From an uncultured bacterium (GTDB taxonomy: Bacteria > Bacillota_I > Bacilli_A > RFN20 > CAG-826), in contig CASGAB010000002.1 in the NCBI GenBank assembly GCA_949299395.1, positions 177,051-233,627 on the forward strand: a stretch of 56,577 nt of DNA, read 5' to 3'. The notes beneath the pieces were generated by a model. The model did no database searches, was not told the DNA's origin, and worked only from the letters and a program-made list of their open reading frames with translations. Shown here piece after piece: positions 28,172 through 38,022 of this stretch. Every line of letters starts with the position of its first letter. The first letter of the stretch is position 1. The translations under genes and the position numbers were made by a program.

Positions 28172-29301
28172 TGAAAAACGTTGTCGCATTAGTTAATCTT
28201 CATACTTCCCCATCTTGTGGACTTTTAACAGAAACTAGACCATTAGCTTCCACCACAGTTTTAGGAAGGTATGCATTTATAGACTTTACATTATCAAATT
28301 TAACAAATAGTGGTATTGATGATATTGGAATTTTAATTAAGGATCACTTTAGAAGTATTATCAAACACATGAGAAGTGATAATAAATATTTAAAAAATTC
28401 CAAAACCGGTTATTTAAATTACATGATTAATGAAAGAGGTATCCACAATCCTTTCTATAATACTGATTTAAATACTATCGCTCAAAACGACTATTTCTTA
28501 TATGAACCTGACTGTAAATACGTTATTGTCTGTCCTGTTGGAATCGTTTATAAAGCTGATTACGCTCCAATTATTCAAGAACATATTAAAAGCGGAAAGA
28601 ATTTCTCAATAGTTTATTCAAAAGTTAGTAATGCTGGAAAAGAATACTTTGGTTTAAATAAAATTACAGTCAATGCTTTAGGAAATGTTCAAAAAATTGA
28701 AAAAGTCGATCCAAAAGATAAAGAAGCATTAGTTGGTTTAAAAACTTATATCTTTAATTCCCATGCTTTAAGAGAAGCATTAAAGAGAGTTTCCTCATTA
28801 TCAAACGTTTTTACAATCGATGAATTAATTCTTTATATTCAAAAATTTGGCGACGTTGATGTTCATGCAATCGAATATAAAGGAAATGTTTCTTATGTCG
28901 ATTCACTTGAAAAATATTTCAACATTTCAATGAAATATAAAGATTTACTTACTAATACAAGTTTAGGAAATGAACCATTCAACCAAGCTTGGAAAATTTA
29001 TACAACAACTCATGATACTAGACCAGTTTATTATGGTGAAAAGAGTGATGTTAAAGATTCAGTTGTTGCTAATGGTTGTTCAATCTATGGTACAGTTAAA
29101 AATTCTATTCTCGCTCGTAATGTTACTGTTGAAGAAGGAGCAGTTGTTGAAAATTCAATTATCTTCTCTGATTCAGTAATTAAAAAAGGCGTTCATTTAG
29201 ATCACGTCGTAGCTGATAAACTTACAACTTTTGGAACAAAAGAAGAAGTTAAAGGCGAAAATGGTGAAATTATTTATATTCCACAAGGAGAATCAATTTA
29301 A
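28171..29301 (+). CDS. glgD: GlgD, non-catalytic partner of glucose-1-phosphate adenylyltransferase
   Basis: A 376-residue paralogue of GlgC that forms mixed tetramers and tunes activity in Firmicutes. It keeps 'GRYAFIDFTLSNLTNSGI' but lacks the glycine-rich catalytic loop: the N-terminus reads 'VNLHTSPSCGLLTETRPLA', and the catalytic aspartate segment reads 'CPVGIVYKADY'. The beta-helix repeats ('NSILARNVTVEEGAVVENSI') are present. It is directly coupled to glgC (1-bp overlap). Confidence 0.93.
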   Translation: MKNVVALVNLHTSPSCGLLTETRPLASTTVLGRYAFIDFTLSNLTNSGIDDIGILIKDHFRSIIKHMRSDNKYLKNSKTGYLNYMINERGIHNPFYNTDLNTIAQNDYFLYEPDCKYVIVCPVGIVYKADYAPIIQEHIKSGKNFSIVYSKVSNAGKEYFGLNKITVNALGNVQKIEKVDPKDKEALVGLKTYIFNSHALREALKRVSSLSNVFTIDELILYIQKFGDVDVHAIEYKGNVSYVDSLEKYFNISMKYKDLLTNTSLGNEPFNQAWKIYTTTHDTRPVYYGEKSDVKDSVVANGCSIYGTVKNSILARNVTVEEGAVVENSIIFSDSVIKKGVHLDHVVADKLTTFGTKEEVKGENGEIIYIPQGESI

Positions 29302-29304
29302 TTT

Positions 29305-30750
29305 ATGAATATCGTGATGGTTACTAGCGAATGTTTACCTTTTTCAAAAACTGGTGGATTAGGTGATGTCGCTTATGCATTATCTAAAGAATTTATTGCA
29401 AAAGGTCATAACGTGGCTATCATTTCTCCATACTATAAAAAGATAAATTTCGATAAATTCGAAGAAAAACCTCATAAATTATATTCTTATGAAGTTAGAA
29501 TGAATTGGCGAAATCCAAATGCTGAAGTCTATCATCTTTTACACGAAGGAATGGATTACTTCTTTATTAAAAATGATCAATATTTCTCAAGAGATGGTGG
29601 ATTATATGGCTTTTATGATGATGGAGAAAGATTTGCATTCTTTGCAAATGCTTCAATCTTATTATTAAAAGAACTTCCATTTAAAGTTGATATCGTTCAT
29701 GTCCACGATTGGCAAGGTGGAATGATTCCTTGTATTTTAAAATGTAGATATTGGGACGATAAAGATTTAGGAAGAATCAAAACAGTTTTAACTATCCATA
29801 ATCCGCTCTTTAAAGGATATTTAAATAGAGATAGTTTATATGATTTATTTAATCTTCCAACCTCCCTTTTTGATGATGGTTCCGTTAGATTAGAAAATCA
29901 AGTTTCAACACTTAAAGCAGGTATTAAATTTGCTGATAAAATTACTACCGTTTCACCAACTCATGCTTATGAACTTACAACTGTTGAAGGAAGTAAGGGT
30001 TTATGGTATGACCTTGTTTTAAGACAAAACGATTTCGTCGGTATACTTAACGGTATGGATCAAGATGAATTTAATCCTGAAAAAGATAAGACAATTTATC
30101 ATCAATATAATGTTAAAAATTATAAAACTGATAAAAAACTCAATAAAATTGAGTTCTGTAAACAAAATGGCTTAGATCCTGAATTACCACTTTTTGCTGT
30201 TGTTTCTCGTCTTACTGATCAAAAAGGCTTAGATTTAATCTATGCTATGGCAGATTTTTTAACTCATGAAGGTGGAAACTTTGCTGTTTTAGGAAGTGGC
30301 GAGCAATATGCTGAAGATATGTTTAATGGACTTTATGCTAGAAATAGCAATCATACCTATGTCTATATTGGATATAGCGATGATATAGCTCACAAATTAT
30401 ATGCTTCAAGTGATTTCTTCATTATGCCAAGTGCTTTTGAACCTTGTGGATTAGGTCAAATGATTGCTCAAAGATATGGTTCTTTACCTCTTGTTAGAAG
30501 AACAGGTGGTTTAAAAGATAGTGTTATTTGTTATGACCATGAAAGAAGTAATGATGATATTGCTAATGGTTTTGGATTTGATGATTATTCAATTATGGAA
30601 GCTATTAAATGTGTTGCTTCCGCAATGAATGTTTATAACTTAAAAAAAGATGTCTTTGATAGACTTGTTAAAAACGCTTTAACAACTGATCACAGTTGGA
30701 ATGAATCAGCTGATAAATATTTAGAAGTTTATAGTTCAATTGTTAAATAA
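29305..30750 (+). CDS. glgA: Glycogen synthase (ADP-glucose type, GT5)
   Basis: Transfers glucose from ADP-glucose to the glycogen chain. The 481-residue protein has the ADP-glucose motif 'SKTGGLGDVAYALSKEF', 'HVHDWQGG', 'VSRLTDQKGLDL' and the C-terminal catalytic motif 'PSAFEPCGLGQMIAQRYGS'. It follows glgD by 3 nt. No branching enzyme, phosphorylase or debranching gene is in the window, so the pathway must be completed elsewhere or the product is linear. Confidence 0.95.
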   Translation: MNIVMVTSECLPFSKTGGLGDVAYALSKEFIAKGHNVAIISPYYKKINFDKFEEKPHKLYSYEVRMNWRNPNAEVYHLLHEGMDYFFIKNDQYFSRDGGLYGFYDDGERFAFFANASILLLKELPFKVDIVHVHDWQGGMIPCILKCRYWDDKDLGRIKTVLTIHNPLFKGYLNRDSLYDLFNLPTSLFDDGSVRLENQVSTLKAGIKFADKITTVSPTHAYELTTVEGSKGLWYDLVLRQNDFVGILNGMDQDEFNPEKDKTIYHQYNVKNYKTDKKLNKIEFCKQNGLDPELPLFAVVSRLTDQKGLDLIYAMADFLTHEGGNFAVLGSGEQYAEDMFNGLYARNSNHTYVYIGYSDDIAHKLYASSDFFIMPSAFEPCGLGQMIAQRYGSLPLVRRTGGLKDSVICYDHERSNDDIANGFGFDDYSIMEAIKCVASAMNVYNLKKDVFDRLVKNALTTDHSWNESADKYLEVYSSIVK

Positions 30751-30784
30751 TTTGTGATAAATTACTGTATACGATTAATTTATT

Positions 30785-30954
30785 ATTCTTATTTATAGAG
30801 AGTTGTCGAGATTGGTGTAAGACAATAATAAGATGATAAAGTCTCACGTATATTTAATTAAAAACATCGATAAAGTGCATTGTTTTTAAACTAAAACAAT
30901 GAAATAAGGTGGTACCGCGTTAATTAAACGTCCTTATGTATTAAGGGCGTTTTT
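30785..30954 (+). promoter_or_regulatory. T-box riboswitch for leuS (Leu, specifier CTC)
   Basis: The 226-bp leader holds a stem I region starting near 30795 ('GAGAGTTGTCGAGATTGGTG'), a probable specifier CTC at 30843-30845 in the 3' strand of stem I, the T-box core AAGGTGGTACCGCG (30906-30919), and a terminator with a 9-bp stem (30928-30936 with 30942-30950, one G-T pair) and T run (30950-30954). Uncharged tRNA-Leu would stabilise the antiterminator and allow leuS transcription. This is a known mechanism; the specifier assignment is by alignment. Confidence 0.93.
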
Positions 30955-30976
30955 ATATGGTAAAAAGGAGGAAAAT

Positions 30977-33376
30977 ATGGCTTACAATCATATTGAAGTT
31001 GAAAATAAGTGGAGAGAATATTGGTTAAAAAATAATGAATATAAAACCGATGTTTACGATTTTTCTAAACCAAAATATTATGCTTTAGATATGTTCCCTT
31101 TCCCAAGTGGAGAAGGTCTTCACGTTGGTCATCCTGAAGGATATACTGCAACAGATATCATTTCAAGAATGAAAAGAATGCAAGGATTTAATGTTTTACA
31201 CCCAATTGGATGGGATTCTTTTGGTTTACCTGCAGAACAATATGCAATGAAAATGAATCGTCCACCACTTGAATTTACTTTAAAAAATATTGCTAACTTT
31301 AGAAGACAACTTCAAATGTTAGGTTTTTCTTATGATTACGATAGAGAAGTTACAACCTGTGATCCATCTTACTATAAATGGACTCAATATATTTTCTCTT
31401 TAATGTTTGAAGAAAAACTCGCATTTGTTGATTATAAACCTGTTAATTTCTGTCCAGAACTTGGAACAGTTTTAGCAAATGAAGAAGTTATTGATGGTAA
31501 GAGTGAAAGAGGTGGTTATCCAGTAATTAGAAAACCAATGAGACAATGGAATTTAAAAATTACTGCTTATGCTGATAGACTTGATGAAGATTTAAATGGC
31601 TTAGATTGGCCTCAATCAACCATTGATATGCAAAGAAACTGGATTGGAAAATCTCAAGGAACAGAAATTATCTTTAAAATTAAAGGATTCGATGAAAGTT
31701 TCAAGGTTTATACAACTAGAGCTGATACTTTATTTGGTTCAACATTTGTTTCACTTGCTCCTGAACATCCATTAGTTAAAAAGATTACTACAAGCGATTG
31801 CTTAGAAAGTGTTGAAAAATATGTTAAAGAATGTGAATCTAAATCCGATTTAGAAAGAACTGGATTAAATAAAGAAAAAACCGGTGTTTTCACAGGAGCT
31901 TATGCTATAAATCCTATTAATAATAAGGAAGTTCCTATTTTTATTGCTGATTATGTTTTAGGTTCATATGGAAGTGGCGCTGTTATGGGTTGTCCAGCTC
32001 ATGATGCTAGAGATTATGTCTTTGCTAAAAAGCACGATATTCCAATTATTCAAGTTTTAGAAGGCGATATCTCAACTGAAGCTTTTGAGGGTGATGCAAA
32101 ACATATTAATAGTGATTTTATTAATGGAATGTATATTGAAGATGCAAAAAAAGCAGTTACTGATAAATTAATCGAACTCGGTGCAGGAAATTATAAGATT
32201 AACTATAAATTAAGAGATTGGTTATTTTCACGTCAAAGATATTGGGGTGAACCTATTCCTGTTATCAATATGGACGATGGTTCTCAAGTTTTAGAGAAAA
32301 ATTTACCATTAACTTTACCTGAATTAAGTGAATATAAACCTTCAGGAACTGGTGAATCTCCACTTGTTCATGCTACCGATTGGTTAAATGTTGAAGTTAA
32401 TGGAAAACACGGTTTAAGAGAAACTAACACAATGCCTCAATGGGCTGGAAGCTGTTGGTATTATATTAGATATATTGATCCACATAATGATAATGCAATT
32501 GGTGATAAAAAATTATTAGATCACTGGTTACCAGTCGATCTTTATGTTGGTGGTCAAGAACATGCAGTTTTACATTTACTTTATGCTCGTTTCTGGCATA
32601 AGTTCTTATACGATAAAGGCATCGTTTCATCAAAAGAACCATTCAAAAAATTATTCCATCAAGGCATGATTTTAGGTGAAAATGGTGAAAAAATGTCTAA
32701 ATCTAGAGGAAATGTTATTAATCCAGATGATGTTGTTAAACAATTTGGTGCTGATACATTAAGACTTTATGAAATGTTCATGGGGCCACTTGAAGCTTCA
32801 CTCCCTTGGTCATCAGGTGGGCTTGAAGGTTCAAGAAAATTTATCGATAGAGTTTATAGATTATTTAGTGAAAACGAATATTTATCTAAATATAGCAATG
32901 AAAATAGTGGTGAACTTGATTATTCATATAATTTTTTAGTAAAGAAAGTTACATCTGATTTTGAAAATTTACAATTCAATACTGCAATTTCTCAAATGAT
33001 GATCTTTATTAATGATGTTTATAAAGCAAAAACAATTTATAAACCTTATTTAGAAGGATTTATTAAGATGTTCGCATGTATTTGCCCATTTATTGGTGAA
33101 GAAATTTATCATATGTTAGGTCATAATGAAACAATTACATATGCTTCTTGGCCAACATGTGATGAAACAAAATTAGTTAAAAATACCGTAAAAATGGCGG
33201 TTCAAGTTAATGGTAAACTTAGAGATACAATCGAAGTTAACTTAAATGAAGACGATGAAAAGGTAAAAGAAATTGCTCTTAATAGTGAAAATGTTAAACG
33301 CTTCACTGAAGAAAAAGAAATCGTCAAAGTCATTGTTATTAAAAATAAAATTGTTAGTGTAGTTATCAAAGGATAA
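30977..33376 (+). CDS. leuS: Leucyl-tRNA synthetase
   Basis: Charges tRNA-Leu. The 799-residue class I enzyme has the HIGH motif as '[17 protein letters not shown]', KMSKS in '[14 protein letters not shown]', the editing domain region with '[19 protein letters not shown]', and '[19 protein letters not shown]'. AAGGAGG ribosome site. It is controlled by the T-box immediately upstream and ended by the terminator at 33391. Confidence 0.97.
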   Translation: MAYNHIEVENKWREYWLKNNEYKTDVYDFSKPKYYALDMFPFPSGEGLHVGHPEGYTATDIISRMKRMQGFNVLHPIGWDSFGLPAEQYAMKMNRPPLEFTLKNIANFRRQLQMLGFSYDYDREVTTCDPSYYKWTQYIFSLMFEEKLAFVDYKPVNFCPELGTVLANEEVIDGKSERGGYPVIRKPMRQWNLKITAYADRLDEDLNGLDWPQSTIDMQRNWIGKSQGTEIIFKIKGFDESFKVYTTRADTLFGSTFVSLAPEHPLVKKITTSDCLESVEKYVKECESKSDLERTGLNKEKTGVFTGAYAINPINNKEVPIFIADYVLGSYGSGAVMGCPAHDARDYVFAKKHDIPIIQVLEGDISTEAFEGDAKHINSDFINGMYIEDAKKAVTDKLIELGAGNYKINYKLRDWLFSRQRYWGEPIPVINMDDGSQVLEKNLPLTLPELSEYKPSGTGESPLVHATDWLNVEVNGKHGLRETNTMPQWAGSCWYYIRYIDPHNDNAIGDKKLLDHWLPVDLYVGGQEHAVLHLLYARFWHKFLYDKGIVSSKEPFKKLFHQGMILGENGEKMSKSRGNVINPDDVVKQFGADTLRLYEMFMGPLEASLPWSSGGLEGSRKFIDRVYRLFSENEYLSKYSNENSGELDYSYNFLVKKVTSDFENLQFNTAISQMMIFINDVYKAKTIYKPYLEGFIKMFACICPFIGEEIYHMLGHNETITYASWPTCDETKLVKNTVKMAVQVNGKLRDTIEVNLNEDDEKVKEIALNSENVKRFTEEKEIVKVIVIKNKIVSVVIKG

Positions 33377-33390
33377 TTTTATTAAAAAGA

Positions 33391-33414
33391 AAGCCTCTTA
33401 TACGAGGCTTTTTT
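33391..33414 (+). terminator. Rho-independent terminator after leuS
   Basis: AAGCCTC (33391-33397) pairs with GAGGCTT (33404-33410) around a 6-nt loop; the T run is at 33409-33414. Confidence 0.9.
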
Positions 33415-33415
33415 G

Positions 33416-33443
33416 TTGCATTTTATCGCTAAAATGGTATGAT
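33416..33443 (+). promoter_or_regulatory. Promoter of coaX and the ECF S component
   Basis: TTGCAT (33416-33421), a 16-nt spacer and TATGAT (33438-33443) with an extended TGn element. The leader of about 44 nt contains a short hairpin CTCT/AGAG (33466-33475). It starts directly after the leuS terminator. Confidence 0.6.
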
Positions 33444-33493
33444 AATTTCGTGAAATTTAACGGCACTCTTTAGAGGCTGGAAAAGGAGAACTT

Positions 33494-34246
33494 ATGATTT
33501 TATGTGTTGAATGTGGTAATACTGCAATCAAACTCGGTTTTTATGATGAAGATGAACTTAAATATCGTTATTCATTACAAACCATTGATAACTTAAGTAG
33601 CGATGATTATGCAGTAAAAGTCAAAATTTTATTAGATGGGAAGATTAATGAAATAGAAGGAGCAATTGTTTCTTCTGTTGTTCCAACTTTAACTAATGTT
33701 ATCGTTAGAGCAGTTAAACAATTATTTAACTGTGAGGTTAAAGTTTTAAATAACTCACTAAAAACTAAAATACCAATCAAGATTGATAATCCAAAAGAAC
33801 TTGGAACAGATTTTTTGTGTACAGCAGTAGGCGCTTTAAGAAAATATAAAGCTCCTTTTGTAGTTGCTGATTTAGGAACAGCTACAAAACTGTCTGTAAT
33901 TGATAAAAATGGCGCACTTATTGGTGGAATTATTACGGCTGGTATGAAAGTTTCGATGAATTCTTTAGTTGGAAGCGCTGCTCAACTTTATCAAGTTGAA
34001 ATTGCTGCACCTAAAAAGATTGTTGGAAAAAATACAATCGAATGTATTCAATCTGGAATAGTTTATGGTCAAGCTTATATGGTTAGCGAATTTGCTAGAA
34101 GAATTGAAAGCGAACTTGGCTATAAAATAGAAAGAATTTTAACTGGTGGATATGCAAAAATTATTCGTAATGAAATCATTTGCTTCCACTATGAAGAAGA
34201 TCTTGGTTTAGATGGTCTTTATCAAATTTATTTAATTAATAAATAA
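33494..34246 (+). CDS. coaX: Type III pantothenate kinase
   Basis: First step of coenzyme A synthesis. The 250-residue protein of the ASKHA fold has 'VECGNTAIKLG' (Glu6 instead of the usual Asp in D-x-GNT), 'KELGTDFLCTAVGA' with its Asp, 'VADLGTATKLSVID' and 'GGIITAGMKVS' (Ala where the family has Pro). The changes are conservative but unusual. A GGAG ribosome site and a promoter at 33416 precede it. The ECF transporter gene follows after 9 nt. Confidence 0.85.
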   Translation: MILCVECGNTAIKLGFYDEDELKYRYSLQTIDNLSSDDYAVKVKILLDGKINEIEGAIVSSVVPTLTNVIVRAVKQLFNCEVKVLNNSLKTKIPIKIDNPKELGTDFLCTAVGALRKYKAPFVVADLGTATKLSVIDKNGALIGGIITAGMKVSMNSLVGSAAQLYQVEIAAPKKIVGKNTIECIQSGIVYGQAYMVSEFARRIESELGYKIERILTGGYAKIIRNEIICFHYEEDLGLDGLYQIYLINK

Positions 34247-34255
34247 GGAGTCTTT

Positions 34256-34909
34256 ATGCAAAACAAAACAAAAATGATTGCGATAGATGCTCTATTTATC
34301 GCTTTAATTATAATTTTTACTTTCACAACTTATTTAGGATATATTCCAGTTGGTCCTGTTACTTTTACTACAATGCATATTTTAGTTATTTTAGGAGCGA
34401 TGCTTTTTGGATATAAAAGAGGGCTATTATATGGCTTTGCTTTTGGATTATCTTCTTTAATTAGAGCAGCAGTTATGCCAACTGGGGCAATGGATACAAT
34501 TTTCGTTAATCCATTTATTAGTATTTTACCAAGAATGCTTTTTGGCTTTTTGGCTGGCTATTTATTTGAATTAATTCGAGGTTTTGAAAACAAGAAGATT
34601 ATCCATGTTTTTAACATTATCTTACCAATAGTTTTAACTGTTCTTCATACAGTTTTAACTATAACTTGTTTATATTTATTTGGTGTTTTAGATCCATTTG
34701 GAATAACAAATTTGTTAGGAATTAGTGATTTCTTCTCATCTTATATTTCACTTACTGCTTTCTTTACATATTTAGGAATAGTTACAGTATTTGGAATGAT
34801 TGGAGAAGCAGTTCTAGCAGGAATTTTATGCCCAAGTTCATATCTTATTTTAACTAAATATGTTTTTAAGGATATGGAACCTCCTACAAGACATAAAAAA
34901 GTCTTATAA
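34256..34909 (+). CDS. ECF transporter substrate-binding (S) component, probably for pantothenate
   Basis: A 217-residue membrane protein with about six helices and the S-component look: 'MIAIDALFIALIIIFTF' with the usual short N-terminal helix, 'GYIPVGPVTFTTMHILVILG' and 'GAMLFGYKRGLLYGFAFGLS'. It delivers a vitamin to the shared EcfA/A'/T module, which is not in the window. The location 9 nt after coaX suggests pantothenate; that is context only. AAGGAG ribosome site. Confidence 0.75.
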   Translation: MQNKTKMIAIDALFIALIIIFTFTTYLGYIPVGPVTFTTMHILVILGAMLFGYKRGLLYGFAFGLSSLIRAAVMPTGAMDTIFVNPFISILPRMLFGFLAGYLFELIRGFENKKIIHVFNIILPIVLTVLHTVLTITCLYLFGVLDPFGITNLLGISDFFSSYISLTAFFTYLGIVTVFGMIGEAVLAGILCPSSYLILTKYVFKDMEPPTRHKKVL

Positions 34910-34963
34910 ATGTGATAGAATAGACAAGGTTTTGATTTAACTTATTATTTGAAAGGGGAAAAT

Positions 34964-36328
34964 ATGAGTGAAATTAATTTTAAAGATTTAGTTAAACCAT
35001 ATTTTAATGAAGCATTAAAAACATTAAAAAAAGATGTTTCTATTAATAGTATTTATGATGCATCAACAATTAGTGAAGATGCTCCTTATGGAAAAGGCGT
35101 TAAAGAATGTTTCGATTTTTTAAAGGAAATTGCTTTAAAAGATGGATTTAACGTTGATACTTGTGATGGAAGAGCTTTAGAAATTTCTTTTGGTGAAGGT
35201 AAGAATTTAATTTATGTTTTAGCTCACCAAGACGTTGTTCCTGTTTCTGGAAAATGGAAATTTGGTCCATTTAATCCAACAATTGAAGATGGAAAATTAT
35301 ATGGAAGGGGAACAAGTGATGACAAAGGCCCTGGAATTAGTGCTTATTATGCTTTAAAAGCATTAAAAGATAATGGATTAATCAAAAATTATCGTGTTAG
35401 ATTAGTTTTTGGTGGTGATGAAGAAAGAGGTTCGTCCTGCTTAAAATATTATTTTGAAACATTAAAAAAAGAAGATCCAACTTATGGATTTACTCCTGAT
35501 GCTGAATTCCCTCTTATTTATGGAGAAAAAGGAATCACTGACTATAAATATGTTGGTGATATTAATTTAGAAAATATTGAATATATTAAAGCTGGTGTTG
35601 TTTCAAATAGCGTTATTGATAGAGCAGAAGTTAGAGTTAAAAAACCTGAATTACTTGATGAATATCTTAAAAAACACGATTTAATTAAGTTTGAAAAATT
35701 AGACTCAAATACTTTTGTTTTCTTAGGAAAAGCAGCTCACGGTTCAACACCTGAAATCGGAATTAATGCTGGAATTATCGCACTTTCTACTTTAGGAGAT
35801 TGTTATAACGAATCATTACTTTCTCTTTTAGCTAATGAATATGGTGATGTTAATGGTAAGAATTTATATTGTTACTATGAAACAAAAAATATGGGTAAAA
35901 CCACATATAATGTTGGCCTGATTGATTATTTAAATGGTCATTTTGAAATGACAGTCAATTTTAGATACCCAGAAAATGTCGATGTTGTCTCTACTATTGA
36001 AAAAATTAAGAGTGCATCTCCTTTAAATATTGAATATAAAAAAGGAAGCGATGTTTTATATTTTGATCCAGAAGAAAATAAATTCATTCAAGAACTTGCT
36101 AAAGTTTATGTTGAAGAAACTGGTGATACAGTTAATAAGATGATGACTATTGGCGGTGGAACTTATGCAAAAGAAGCAAAAAATACTGTTGCTTTTGGTA
36201 GCTGCTTTCCGGGAAAAGTAGATCATATTCATGAAGAAAATGAAAAAATTGATCTTGAAGATTTCTATAACTCAATGTCAATTTATGCACACGCAATTTA
36301 TAGTTTAGGAAATTTAAATGAGAACTAA
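34964..36328 (+). CDS. pepV: PepV-type dipeptidase (M20 family)
   Basis: Zinc dipeptidase of 454 residues. Metal ligands are visible in 'VLAHQDVVPVSGKW', 'YGRGTSDDKGPGI', 'FGGDEERGSSCLKYY', 'TPDAEFPLIYGEKG' and the final histidine in 'PGKVDHIHEENE'. It cleaves dipeptides in the cytoplasm. The AGG codon at 35306-35308 encodes the invariant arginine of the GRGTSDDK motif. Start 34964 has GAAAGGGG upstream. It overlaps the next gene by 11 bp. Confidence 0.93.
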   Translation: MSEINFKDLVKPYFNEALKTLKKDVSINSIYDASTISEDAPYGKGVKECFDFLKEIALKDGFNVDTCDGRALEISFGEGKNLIYVLAHQDVVPVSGKWKFGPFNPTIEDGKLYGRGTSDDKGPGISAYYALKALKDNGLIKNYRVRLVFGGDEERGSSCLKYYFETLKKEDPTYGFTPDAEFPLIYGEKGITDYKYVGDINLENIEYIKAGVVSNSVIDRAEVRVKKPELLDEYLKKHDLIKFEKLDSNTFVFLGKAAHGSTPEIGINAGIIALSTLGDCYNESLLSLLANEYGDVNGKNLYCYYETKNMGKTTYNVGLIDYLNGHFEMTVNFRYPENVDVVSTIEKIKSASPLNIEYKKGSDVLYFDPEENKFIQELAKVYVEETGDTVNKMMTIGGGTYAKEAKNTVAFGSCFPGKVDHIHEENEKIDLEDFYNSMSIYAHAIYSLGNLNEN

Positions 36329-38021
36329 ATTTAAACAATGGGCGGTTGATTATTTAAAAGAAGGTAAAAATATCTTTTATTTAAATGAAGCAGAAAAAAT
36401 TATCGATTTTGTTTCAAAAAAAGAATGTTACCTTGAAATTGGACCAGGAAAAGGGCAATTTATTTTAGAAATTGCTAAAAAATATCCTGATTTCAATTTT
36501 TTAGTTGTCGAAATTAATGAAACTGTTGCGGGTATTGCTTTAAAAAAGATTGATGAAGAAAATTTAACAAATGTTAAATTAATTGCTGAAGATTTTTATA
36601 AATTAGTCGATATTTTAAAACCAAATTCTTTAAGCGGAATCTTTTTAAACTTCTCTGACCCATGGCCAAAGAAAAGACATGAAAAACGTCGATTAACATC
36701 ACCAAATTTCTTAAAAGCTTATATAAAAATATTAAAAGAAAACCATTATATTTATTATAAAAGTGATAACTATGATTTCTATTTATATAGTAAAGATCAA
36801 TTTGAAAAATTCGGATTTGATATTTTAAAAAACGATACAAATTATCAAGATGATGAAGAATTTGATGCTTTAACTGAATTTGAAGCTCGTTATAAAAATG
36901 AAGGAATCAAAATAAATCGATTAATTTTAAGAAAAGGAGAAAATATTAAGATGAATAAATTAAATGCTCTTGAAGATAAATATTTTAAAGATTTAACTCA
37001 GCTTGATGCTGTTAGCGGTCAAGAAAAAGAAGTTGCTCACTATCTTTTAGAAGAATATAAAAAATTAGGATTAGAGATTTATAAAGATTATTCCGGCAAT
37101 ATTTTTGGACTTAAAAAAGGAAAAGATTCATCTATAAAAGTCATGATTGATGCTCATATGGATGAAGTCGGATTTATTGTTAAAGATATTAAACAAAATG
37201 GTTTAGTTATTCCTTTCCCATTAGGTGGATTTAATTATCAAACTCTTTTATCAAATAGAGTAAAATTAACTACAAAAAATGGTGAAAAATTTATTGGTGC
37301 AATTGATTCAACTCCTCCACATTTATTAAATGCTTCACAAGAAGTTAATGCTTCAAATCTTTTATTCGATTTCGGTTTTAAATCAAAAGAAGATGCCTTA
37401 GCAAGTGGTGTTGAAATCGGTGATATGATTACTTTAGTCGGTGAATTTGAATATTTAAATAACGAAACTAGAATTTTATCAAAAGCTTTAGATGATAGAT
37501 ATGGTTTAATTTTAGGCTTATCAGTTTTAAACGAACTTAAAGATAAAGAATTACCATTTGATCTTTATGTTGGTGGATCAGTTCAAGAAGAAGTCGGTTT
37601 AAGAGGTTTACCTGCAGCGATTAAAAATATTAAACCTGATTTCTGTTTTATTTTAGATTGTTCAACAGCAAAAGATTCAATTTCTCCAACTGAATATGGA
37701 AGAATTGGAGATGGAGTTTTACTTAGATTTGTCGATAGAACATTTATTGCAAATAGAGCTTTATTATCGTTCCAAAAAGAAGCAGTTGAAAAAACTAATG
37801 GTAAATATCAATATTTTGAAACAGCTGGTGGAACAAATGCTTCTGTTGCATTTAGTTCTGATTGCTTAACTTTAACACATTGTATTGTTGCTCGTTCAAT
37901 TCATACAGCTTCATCTATTATGGATATTGATGATTTTATTTCAGCTAAAAATTCTTTATTATATATGCTAGAAAATTTAACTAAAGAAAAGGTCGAAGAA
38001 TTTAAGGAAAGTAAATATTAA
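36318..38021 (+). CDS. Fusion of tRNA (guanine-N7)-methyltransferase (TrmB) and M42 aminopeptidase
   Basis: A single 567-residue frame. Residues 1-206 are a complete TrmB (m7G46 of tRNA): 'LEIGPGKGQF' (39-48) and 'NFSDPWPKKRHEKRRL' (111-126). Residues 212-567 are a complete M42 metallopeptidase: His280 and Asp282 in 'IDAHMDEVGF', 'ALDDRYG', 'VQEEVGLRG' and 'HTASSIMDIDD'. In Bacillus the same two activities are neighbouring separate genes (trmB and ytoP). Met212 (ATG 36951) has its own AAAAGGAGA ribosome site 10 nt upstream, so a free peptidase may also be made. The join has no in-frame stop, only a five-residue linker 'GENIK'. Confidence 0.88.
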   Translation: MRTKFKQWAVDYLKEGKNIFYLNEAEKIIDFVSKKECYLEIGPGKGQFILEIAKKYPDFNFLVVEINETVAGIALKKIDEENLTNVKLIAEDFYKLVDILKPNSLSGIFLNFSDPWPKKRHEKRRLTSPNFLKAYIKILKENHYIYYKSDNYDFYLYSKDQFEKFGFDILKNDTNYQDDEEFDALTEFEARYKNEGIKINRLILRKGENIKMNKLNALEDKYFKDLTQLDAVSGQEKEVAHYLLEEYKKLGLEIYKDYSGNIFGLKKGKDSSIKVMIDAHMDEVGFIVKDIKQNGLVIPFPLGGFNYQTLLSNRVKLTTKNGEKFIGAIDSTPPHLLNASQEVNASNLLFDFGFKSKEDALASGVEIGDMITLVGEFEYLNNETRILSKALDDRYGLILGLSVLNELKDKELPFDLYVGGSVQEEVGLRGLPAAIKNIKPDFCFILDCSTAKDSISPTEYGRIGDGVLLRFVDRTFIANRALLSFQKEAVEKTNGKYQYFETAGGTNASVAFSSDCLTLTHCIVARSIHTASSIMDIDDFISAKNSLLYMLENLTKEKVEEFKESKY

Positions 38022-38022
38022 T

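Noticed and set aside
28171-29301. Second active glucose-1-phosphate adenylyltransferase
   Set aside because: The catalytic glycine loop and catalytic aspartate segment are changed as in GlgD, so a regulatory partner is the better call.
23827-35308. AGG reassigned from Arg to Met, as proposed for some uncultured Bacilli
   Set aside because: AGG encodes the invariant arginine of GRGTSDDK in PepV (35306-35308) and an arginine in the conserved YLRGE segment of the SMC protein (23827-23829).
36918-36951. Frameshift or sequencing error splitting trmB and the M42 gene
   Set aside because: The frame is continuous and both domains are complete, so it is reported as a fusion; an error cannot be fully excluded without reads.
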